Shown here: one piece after another, positions 1 to 4,934 of the stretch | Layout: every line of letters starts with the position of its first letter | Position numbering within the stretch: position 1 is the stretch's first letter | Assembly: GCA_025929805.1 (NCBI GenBank) | Contig: JAICPP010000102.1 | Span: 1-11,209 of the forward strand | Direction of reading: 5' to 3' | Length of the DNA: 11,209 nucleotides | Origin: Gemmatimonadales bacterium | GTDB lineage: Bacteria > Gemmatimonadota > Gemmatimonadetes > Gemmatimonadales > GWC2-71-9 | Translations under genes and position numbers: made by a program | Notes under the pieces: model-generated | Told to the model about the DNA's origin: nothing | What the model saw: the letters and a program-made list of their open reading frames with translations, nothing else | The model's database searches: none

Positions 1-809
1 CGGTAATCGCCGATGTATTCCCGGGTAGCCTGGTGGCACAGGATCAGGCCATCAGGACAGGAGCCGTGAAGCAGGCCCAGGGTCACCGCGGAGTACCCGG
101 GATGATTGATACTCCCCTGACCCTCGACCAGGACGATGTCCGCGCCGTCGCTACCCTGCAGCACCAGCCTCTCGGCTGCGCCCGCCATGAAATCGGCCAC
201 CACGGCATCGACCGCAATGCCCCATCCCTCGATCATGATGCCGGTCTGTCCGGTGGCCACGAAGCGGGTACGGAGACCGGCGGCATTCAGCTCCCGGGTG
301 AGCTGAAGCTGAGCCGTCATCTTGCCCACGTTGCAATCGGTTCCCACCGTGAGGACCACATAGGGATCCACTGCCTTGGCCGCCCCCGAGGCAACTGGAA
401 GGTCGGGAGGAGGCTTCCGCAGGTCGAAGATTCTCCTCTGGCCGGCCCGAGCCTTGGCCGCGAGCAGGGGGTCGTCCCCCAGGAAGGTGTGCAGCCCACT
501 CCAGACATCGCAGCCGGCGTCCAGAGCCTCTGCCAACCAGCTCCGCCATTCTTCCGGTAGCCTGCCGCCCTGGGGAGCGATTCCGACCAGCACGGCGTCG
601 GGGCGCAACGCGAGGCCTTCCTTCATGGATGGCACGATGGGGATGTCGCCCCCAAAGCCCAGGATCTGTTGAACGGTCTTGCCGGCCTGCTGCCGGTCCA
701 GTACACCTACCGTGCGCTCCGGCAGGTAGCGTATGACCGAGTTGGCCGTCTTCGAGGTCATGGGACCGAAGTCGCCATCGGCCAGGATGAGAAACCGAGG
801 AGCTGGCAT
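1..809 (-). CDS. DUF1611 family P-loop protein, DgcN-like (3' end cut by window edge)
   Basis: The frame is open from the ATG at 809-807 to the left edge, giving 269 codons with no stop. The ATG directly follows the in-frame TAA of the upstream AI-2E gene, so no earlier start exists. A Walker-A-like loop GTDCNVGKMT lies at residues 156-165 and a second conserved block VEGQGSINHPGYS at 228-240; both are typical of DUF1611. The N-terminal third begins MPAPRFLILADGDFG. Family members are usually about 330-350 aa, so some 65-80 C-terminal residues should lie outside the window. One characterised branch, DgcN, is a D-glutamate N-acetyltransferase that works with the enolase-superfamily racemase DgcA. 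Whether this copy has that activity is inference; a dipeptide-epimerase-like gene just beyond the edge would support it. It is the last visible gene of the Psp-like operon, at 0 nt spacing, so it is probably translated by reinitiation. Confidence 0.82.
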   Translation of the reverse strand, partial: MPAPRFLILADGDFGPMTSKTANSVIRYLPERTVGVLDRQQAGKTVQQILGFGGDIPIVPSMKEGLALRPDAVLVGIAPQGGRLPEEWRSWLAEALDAGCDVWSGLHTFLGDDPLLAAKARAGQRRIFDLRKPPPDLPVASGAAKAVDPYVVLTVGTDCNVGKMTAQLQLTRELNAAGLRTRFVATGQTGIMIEGWGIAVDAVVADFMAGAAERLVLQGSDGADIVLVEGQGSINHPGYSAVTLGLLHGSCPDGLILCHQATREYIGDY

Positions 810-1937
810 TTACGGAGTGACCGGCTGGGTTGTTATGGCGGGCTCGGCGTCCACCGCTATGGTACCGGCCGGTTTGACTTCGCTGATCGGATCGCCGTAA
901 ACCTCGCCCAGCAGAATGTGCCGGATCAGCACCATGACGAAGGCGAGGATCGGCACCGCGACGATCAATCCTGCCAGGCCGAACAGCTTCCCGATCAGGA
1001 GTACCCCGGCGATCGTGATCACCGGCGGCAGATTCACCTTTCGCTCCATCACCACCGGTGCCACGAAGTTCGCTTCCACCAGATGAACTCCAATGCCCAG
1101 TGCGGTCACCGCCACCGCCTTGCCCAATCCGGCCACGCCCAGCGCGAACAGCGCTGGAATCAGGGTGGAGAACAGCGTACCGAAGAAGGGAACGATCGCA
1201 GCAATGCCGGCAAACATCCCAAAGGCCAGGAAGTAGGGCACCTTGAGCATCCACAGGCCGAGGGTGGTGAGCACGGCCAGAACGATCATGGCAATGATCT
1301 GGCCAACTACCCAGGCGTGAAGGGTCAGCTTGAGGTCGTAGAGGATGACGCGGGCGAGCGGGCGGCGCGCCGGCGGAATGAGGGCCACCAGGCCCTCGAC
1401 GTACACCCCTGGATTCCTGACCAGATAAACGGCCATGACCACAACGCTGACGGTGATGATGACGAGCTCGAGCCCGCCCTTGAGGTACGGGACTACCGCG
1501 CCGCGGAGAAATCCGAACATCTCGCTGATCGAGGTGGCCAGCAGCCCGGGAGACCCGCCCTCGCTGACGCCGCGTCCAAGCACGGGGATGCTGCGAAAGA
1601 GGCGAGTGATGCTCTGGTCGAGATCCGTGAGATATCGCGGGAGGTTGGCGATGAGGTCCTGCACCTGTCCAGCCACCGCAGGGGCGATGAGGAATACCAC
1701 GCCCACCAGAGCGCCCAGGCTCAGGGCCAGACCGGCCGCCAAGCCGACGGCAGGGGGCACACCGAGCCGCTGTTGCAGAGAGTTGGAGACGGCATTGAGG
1801 TAGACGGCCAGAATGATGGCCAGGAATAGCACCAGCAGGACATCAACCGTGCGGATGAGGAGGGCGACTACGATAACGACGAGGAGAATCCAGCCGAGCG
1901 GGAACCCTCGCCGCCGTTCGGCTTCGGCTGGCACCAT
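810..1937 (-). CDS. AI-2E family transporter-like membrane protein
   Basis: This 375-aa polytopic inner-membrane protein has the layout of the AI-2E/PerM family (PF01594). Two adjoining hydrophobic segments lie near residues 15-50, another at 64-90, then a soluble loop at about 95-150, then further segments at about 155-175 and 205-340. Family landmarks are VPFFGT at 249-254 and the block VEANFVAPVVMERKV at 287-301, followed by a Gly-rich helix with GLAGLIVAVP near 320-329. A polar tail of about 30 residues follows. The family includes E. coli TqsA, linked to autoinducer-2 export, and Na+/H+ antiporters, so the substrate here cannot be read from sequence. The ATG (1937-1935) overlaps the pspA-like stop by one base (TGATG), which implies coupling and suggests a link to the membrane-maintenance module. 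Confidence 0.9.
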   Translation of the reverse strand: MVPAEAERRRGFPLGWILLVVIVVALLIRTVDVLLVLFLAIILAVYLNAVSNSLQQRLGVPPAVGLAAGLALSLGALVGVVFLIAPAVAGQVQDLIANLPRYLTDLDQSITRLFRSIPVLGRGVSEGGSPGLLATSISEMFGFLRGAVVPYLKGGLELVIITVSVVVMAVYLVRNPGVYVEGLVALIPPARRPLARVILYDLKLTLHAWVVGQIIAMIVLAVLTTLGLWMLKVPYFLAFGMFAGIAAIVPFFGTLFSTLIPALFALGVAGLGKAVAVTALGIGVHLVEANFVAPVVMERKVNLPPVITIAGVLLIGKLFGLAGLIVAVPILAFVMVLIRHILLGEVYGDPISEVKPAGTIAVDAEPAITTQPVTP

Positions 1938-2710
1938 CAGCGGGCCTTCCCCTCGTCTCCTTCCTCGATCAGCTCGGCATCACGCACGTCGCCCCGGCCG
2001 CTCCCGAGTTGCTTGGAATCGGCAGGGCGGCCCGGTTGCAATATCCCCATCTTGGCCTTGAGCTCGAGCAGCTGCTGATCGGAGCTACCCTTGTATTCCA
2101 GAGCCTCGAACTGTCGGGCCAGATGGTCACCGGAAACCTCCTCGTTGAGCTCGGCGGCCGCCAGTGCCTTTCGCTCGGTGGCTTCGATTCGTTCGGCCAT
2201 GCGCTCGAACGATTCGAAGGCGCTCTTGTCGGCGAGGCCCGACATGGTTTCCTGAATCCGCTGCTGGGCTTCTGCCCGCTTGGAGCGCGCCACTAGGATG
2301 TTCTTCTTTCGCTTGGCCTCCTCGATCTTGTCGTTGAGCTGGCGCAGGGAAAGCTTGAGCTGCTCGGTTTCGGCCTTGTGCCGGAGCCAGGTCTCATGCA
2401 GCTGCTGAGCACTCTGCAGCTGCTCGTTGTAGCGGCCGAGCGCCTGCTTGGCCAGGTCATCGCGCCCTTCCTGCACGGCCATCATGGCGCGACGCTCCCA
2501 GTCCTCAGCCTGTTTCTTCAGGGCCTCGGCGTCGGCCTGGAGCTTTCGCTCATCGGCGATCGCGGAGGCCACCTGCTGCTTGGCTTTGGCCAACTGGGTC
2601 TTCATATCGAGAATCAACTGATTCAGCATCTTCTCGGGGTTTTCGGCCCGGGAGATGAGATCGTTGATGTTCGACCGCAGCATGGTGGAGAGACGGTCAA
2701 AGATTCCCAT
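1937..2710 (-). CDS. pspA: PspA/IM30 family membrane-remodelling protein
   Basis: This 257-aa protein begins MGIFDRLSTMLRSNINDLIS, the amphipathic N-terminal helix typical of PspA/Vipp1 proteins, with the conserved NPEKML at 24-29. Long charged helices without membrane segments fill about 25-205. A segment LLELKAKMGIL at 214-224 closes the PspA domain. A polar tail of about 33 residues follows, longer than in E. coli PspA (222 aa). PspA/IM30 proteins are ESCRT-III-like; they bind stressed or damaged cytoplasmic membrane and assemble into rods or rings. The AGGTGA ribosome-binding site lies 6-7 nt before the ATG and contains the stop codon of the YbjN-like gene, so the two are coupled. It sits downstream of three PspB-like genes and upstream of the AI-2E gene. 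No pspC or pspF is visible, so control probably differs from the enterobacterial system. Confidence 0.93.
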   Translation of the reverse strand: MGIFDRLSTMLRSNINDLISRAENPEKMLNQLILDMKTQLAKAKQQVASAIADERKLQADAEALKKQAEDWERRAMMAVQEGRDDLAKQALGRYNEQLQSAQQLHETWLRHKAETEQLKLSLRQLNDKIEEAKRKKNILVARSKRAEAQQRIQETMSGLADKSAFESFERMAERIEATERKALAAAELNEEVSGDHLARQFEALEYKGSSDQQLLELKAKMGILQPGRPADSKQLGSGRGDVRDAELIEEGDEGKAR

Positions 2711-2716
2711 GACACT

Positions 2717-3112
2717 TCACCTTTCGCGGTAGGGGGCGAGCGCGGTAAGGTGCGAGGCCAACGCCAGGGTGATGGAGTCGAAGCTCGCCTCGAACTCGCT
2801 GTAGTCGAGGTCCTCCAGCTCGAGCGTATCGGTCAGCACCACGTGATCGCCTTCCAGTCCGTAAGACCCGTGGACCAACTCCCGCGCGTTGTATTCCAGC
2901 AGTTGACGGAACAGCTCGCCCCGGCGCGGCTCGCTGGCCGGCAGCTCCATCACCCGAACCCGCAGAATCACCACTGGCGGAGCATAGTGCACCACCACTT
3001 CCGCATCGTCCGCCGTCCGGGTGAGCCAGAGGTTGGGCTCGATCTCCTTGACAATCAGGCTTCCCCCGTCCAGACGGTCGAGAAAGGACTGGATGTCTTC
3101 ACGGGTGATCAT
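2717..3112 (-). CDS. YbjN domain-containing protein (type III secretion chaperone-like fold)
   Basis: This small, soluble, acidic protein of 131 aa has no signal or membrane segment. It begins MITREDIQSFLDRL, followed by alternating strands (SLIVKEIEPNLWLTR, EVVVHYAPPVVILRVRVMEL) and then the helix LFRQLLEYNARELVHGSYGL, typical of YbjN/CesT-like alpha-beta folds. The C-terminus has YSEFEASFDSITLALASHL, also seen in YbjN proteins. Family members bind partner proteins or affect stress and motility, but no enzymatic role is known. The ATG overlaps the upstream stop in ATGA, with GGGGAG about 7 nt upstream. Its position between the PspB-like genes and pspA suggests it helps regulate or chaperone PspA. 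That is inference from context. Confidence 0.75.
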   Translation of the reverse strand: MITREDIQSFLDRLDGGSLIVKEIEPNLWLTRTADDAEVVVHYAPPVVILRVRVMELPASEPRRGELFRQLLEYNARELVHGSYGLEGDHVVLTDTLELEDLDYSEFEASFDSITLALASHLTALAPYRER

Positions 3113-3387
3113 CGCTCTGCTCCCCGGGGCAACTGGTTCGCTGGTGGGCTGTCCGTGAGGAGCCGCTCGGCGAAATCTAGCCGCTCCTCGACCTCGGCCA
3201 ATCGGCGTCGGAGATCGTCCATCTCGTCTGTGACGTGCGCACCCATCTCCTCGACCTCCGCTCGGGCGTGAGTATAGGCGCGCCCCGAGAGGCGGCGCCC
3301 TAGCGCCTTGCCGATCGGCCCGAAAAACAGGCCCAAGGCAGCGGCACCGATCGCGAGAAACATCGCGAGCTCGCCTGGGGGGCTCAC
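3109..3387 (-). CDS. PspB-like small membrane protein, paralogue 3 of 3
   Basis: The product is 92 aa. A GTG start (3387-3385) is chosen because GGGAG lies 6 nt upstream and GTGA overlaps the preceding stop; an internal ATG at 3363 would shorten it by 8 residues. One membrane helix lies at about 9-24, followed by the basic patch GPIGKALGRRLSGR at 23-36. A charged coiled coil spans about 40-70, then the signature EVEERLDFAERLL at 65-77 and a short polar tail. The positive charges after the helix predict N-out topology with the coiled coil in the cytoplasm, where it could reach PspA. It is clearly related to the two upstream genes. The architecture resembles PspB (one helix plus leucine zipper), but I see no close identity to PspB, so the name is structural only. 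Confidence 0.78.
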   Translation of the reverse strand: MSPPGELAMFLAIGAAALGLFFGPIGKALGRRLSGRAYTHARAEVEEMGAHVTDEMDDLRRRLAEVEERLDFAERLLTDSPPANQLPRGAER

Positions 3388-3752
3388 CGGCCGCTCCCTT
3401 CGGTGGGGATGCCGATACGTCCCGGTGGTTGAGCTTGGGCCAGTAGCCGCTCGGTGAAGTCCACCCGTTCCTCCAGCTCAGCTACCCGGGTGTGGAGTGC
3501 ATCCACCTCACCTAGTTTCATCTGCAGCTGTTCCACCTCCCCCCTGAGCGCGGGATCTCCTCCGGCCTTGCCTTCCAGGCGGCGCCCGAAGGCTCGCATG
3601 ATCGGCCACAGGATGATGACCCCTGCGGCCAGGGCTGCAATCACGATCAGCAGGAGGATCGGAGGACCACCATCGCTCATGAACAGCAGGTTGGGGTCGA
3701 ACTCCGGCCCTGGCGGCGTGGGCGGCGTGGGCGGAACCGCTTGGAGTATCAT
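3384..3752 (-). CDS. PspB-like small membrane protein, paralogue 2 of 3, with Pro-rich N-terminus
   Basis: The product is 122 aa from the ATG at 3752-3750, which overlaps the previous stop as ATGA; GGGAG lies about 10 nt upstream. It is the longest of the three paralogues. It adds about 30 residues before the membrane helix, including PPTPPTPPGP at 7-16. The membrane helix is at about 31-50 (ILLLIVIAALAAGVIIL), followed by the basic patch MRAFGRRLEGK at 52-62. A coiled coil runs from about 68 to 97 and the shared signature ELEERVDFTERLL occupies 92-104, then a polar tail. The basic patch departs from the GKAL form of its siblings. If the helix is N-out, the Pro-rich arm is periplasmic, which would make this copy the best placed to contact something outside. 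That is inference. Confidence 0.78.
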   Translation of the reverse strand: MILQAVPPTPPTPPGPEFDPNLLFMSDGGPPILLLIVIAALAAGVIILWPIMRAFGRRLEGKAGGDPALRGEVEQLQMKLGEVDALHTRVAELEERVDFTERLLAQAQPPGRIGIPTEGSGR

Positions 3753-4006
3753 CGGCTACTTTCTCCCTTCCCCAGCTCGCTGCGCTCGGCGCTGGTCGAT
3801 AAGAGGCGTTCCGCAAAGTCTACCCGCTCGTGCAGTTCGGCCACCTCTTGCCGCAAGGCGTCCACCTCTGCCAGAAGCTCGGGGTCTTGAGCCGGCGGTG
3901 CACGGCCCCGAATGCGCTCGGCTAGCGCCTTTCCCACCGGGCTTATAGAAAGGAGGAAGAGAGTTCCACCCCCAAAAATGAACGTGATTGCAAATAGTCC
4001 TTCCAT
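3749..4006 (-). CDS. PspB-like small membrane protein, paralogue 1 of 3 (first operon gene)
   Basis: The start is placed at the ATG at 4006-4004 (85 aa, MEGLFAITF), which has AGGG 6 nt upstream. An ATG two codons earlier (4012) is a close alternative. A start at 4048 would add a polar segment before the helix and lacks support. A membrane helix lies at about 3-21, then the basic patch SPVGKALAERIRGR at 22-35, a coiled coil at about 42-64, and the signature ELHERVDFAERLL at 57-69. It is co-linear with the two following genes, so all three probably derive from duplication. Its stop overlaps the next start by 4 nt. It follows a 118-bp gap containing an inverted repeat, making it the likely first gene of the operon. 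PspB likeness rests on architecture only. Confidence 0.78.
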   Translation of the reverse strand: MEGLFAITFIFGGGTLFLLSISPVGKALAERIRGRAPPAQDPELLAEVDALRQEVAELHERVDFAERLLSTSAERSELGKGESSR

Positions 4007-4076
4007 GTCCATCCCTGATCGAGCCCCTGACAGATGGCAAAACCACAATCGACCCGCACATACGAGCCGATCCCCC

Positions 4077-4101
4077 TGGTTGTTTCAGTGCGAAACGACC
4101 A
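4077..4101. promoter_or_regulatory. Inverted repeat upstream of the Psp-like operon (candidate operator)
   Basis: Ten-base arms TGGTTGTTTC (4077-4086) and GAAACGACCA (4092-4101) match as inverted repeats at 9 of 10 positions, around a 5-base centre. The repeat lies 70-95 nt upstream of the first PspB-like start. On the minus strand it is followed by GGGGGA rather than a T-run, which argues against an intrinsic terminator for the 71-aa gene ending at 4125. A binding site for a dimeric regulator is the favoured reading, but the regulator is unknown. Confidence 0.4.
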
Positions 4102-4124
4102 CCTTTAGCGGAGTAAGGGAAGGG

Positions 4125-4340
4125 CTAGACCAGCTCCACGGCTTGTATGGCGGCCAACGAAACCGCTATTTCGGTCTCGTCGTCGCCAGCCGGCCTCAGA
4201 TACACCTCGTGGGCGGTGACGTGGGTGTCCACACTCAGAGGTACCCCCACGACTTCCGTCTGAGATGTCGTGGTGATGCGGACTAGCTGTTCGTGACCGC
4301 CGGCATACCCCAACAGGGCAACGATGTCCTCGTAGGTCAT
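4125..4340 (-). CDS. Small hypothetical protein (71 aa)
   Basis: The ATG at 4340-4338 (MTYEDIVALLGYAGG) is chosen because AGGGGAG lies about 5 nt upstream; the upstream ATG at 4367 would add nine residues without a ribosome-binding site. The product is acidic and soluble, with no signal or membrane segment. A short N-terminal helix is followed by alternating hydrophobic and polar stretches (LVRITTTSQTEVVGVPL, HEVYLRPAG, TEIAVSLAAIQAVELV) that would suit a small beta barrel. I do not recognise the family. It lies on the same strand as the Psp-like operon, 118 bp upstream of it, and is divergent from the secreted 171-aa protein gene. Membership of the operon is uncertain because of the gap and the inverted repeat. 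Confidence 0.62.
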   Translation of the reverse strand: MTYEDIVALLGYAGGHEQLVRITTTSQTEVVGVPLSVDTHVTAHEVYLRPAGDDETEIAVSLAAIQAVELV

Positions 4341-4341
4341 C

Positions 4342-4370
4342 TGGACTCCCCTGACGGTGGAACCCATAAT
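4342..4370 (+). promoter_or_regulatory. Candidate sigma-70-type promoter for the secreted 171-aa protein
   Basis: TGGACT (4342-4347, 4 of 6 to TTGACA) and CATAAT (4365-4370, 5 of 6 to TATAAT) are 17 bp apart. Predicted transcription would start near 4377, leaving a leader of about 33 nt before the ATG at 4410. The match was made by eye in a GC-rich background where CATAAT stands out. Confidence 0.4.
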
Positions 4371-4409
4371 CTAGGCTTCGTAAACGTGACTCGCCATGAG
4401 GACTTCTCT

Positions 4410-4925
4410 ATGATGTTCACTCGCACGATCGCGGCGCTTGCACTCACTTTACTCCCCTGCTTCACCGCCGAAGTCGCTGCCCAGCGCCGAGCGCAACGAC
4501 CGGGAGCGGCGGCGGGGGTGGCACTGAGCATCAGCGGGGAGATTGGAGGCAGGAAGTACCAAGCAAGTGGCAACGGAACCTGCCGGCATGCCCCCGACGC
4601 TTCGATCAACGGAGTCTCGGCGTCGTTGTGGATGGTTCAGTACGGGGGCTCCGGCGATACACCGCTCAAGCAGGTGAATCTGACCTTATGGCGCCCCAAG
4701 GATGGCGCCTCCGACCAGCTCTCCTTGAACGTGGAGACCAAATCCGGCCTCCATCGCATCGAGACCGGCGGGTCAGGTGAAAACCAGGGAGAGGGAGCGG
4801 TGGTGATCCTTCCCAACGGCCCCGGAGGACGGCTGGAGATCAGCGGCAAAGATGGAGAAAACAAGCCGATCAAAATCACCATTGACTGTCCCGCCTTCAC
4901 TGGAATCGAAGCCGAAGGCGGGTGA
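4410..4925 (+). CDS. Secreted protein of unknown function with two cysteines
   Basis: The start at 4410 gives 171 aa and has GAGGA at 4398-4402, 7 nt upstream. The frame is open back to 4293, but only this start (or the ATG at 4413) puts a signal peptide at the N-terminus: MFTRT, a hydrophobic core at 7-19, and a likely cleavage near AEVAAQ (20-25). C17 follows LLP, which is not a lipobox. The mature part is rich in Gly, Ser and beta-type segments. It carries ISGEIGGRKYQASG at 41-54, GTCRHAP at 56-62, LTLWRPKDGASDQLSL at 91-106 and ITIDCPAF at 156-163. C58 and C160 could form one disulfide closing the domain. I cannot assign a family. It faces the S9 peptidase gene with only 9 bp between stops. 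Confidence 0.75.
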   Translation: MMFTRTIAALALTLLPCFTAEVAAQRRAQRPGAAAGVALSISGEIGGRKYQASGNGTCRHAPDASINGVSASLWMVQYGGSGDTPLKQVNLTLWRPKDGASDQLSLNVETKSGLHRIETGGSGENQGEGAVVILPNGPGGRLEISGKDGENKPIKITIDCPAFTGIEAEGG

Positions 4926-4934
4926 GCTGCCTGA

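Noticed and set aside
151..1254. 367-codon minus-strand frame overlapping the DUF1611 and AI-2E genes
   Set aside because: It lies in another frame across two recognisable genes and is low-complexity Gly/Arg-rich with no motif.
669..1829. Long 386-codon plus-strand frame opposite the AI-2E gene
   Set aside because: It is rich in His, Gln, Asp, Arg and Glu, the usual composition of an antisense shadow in GC-rich DNA, and the opposite strand encodes a clear transporter.
2378..3271. 297-codon plus-strand frame opposite pspA and the YbjN-like gene
   Set aside because: It is antisense to two well-supported genes and has no ribosome-binding site or recognisable domain.
4090..4103. GG-N10-GC sigma-54-like element upstream of the Psp-like operon (minus strand)
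   Set aside because: Only the GG and GC dinucleotides and TCGCA resemble the consensus; such matches are common by chance in GC-rich DNA. It overlaps the inverted repeat, which explains the site better.
4926..4934. Terminator between the secreted-protein gene and the S9 peptidase gene
   Set aside because: The gap between the convergent stops is only 9 bp and no hairpin with a T-run is visible.
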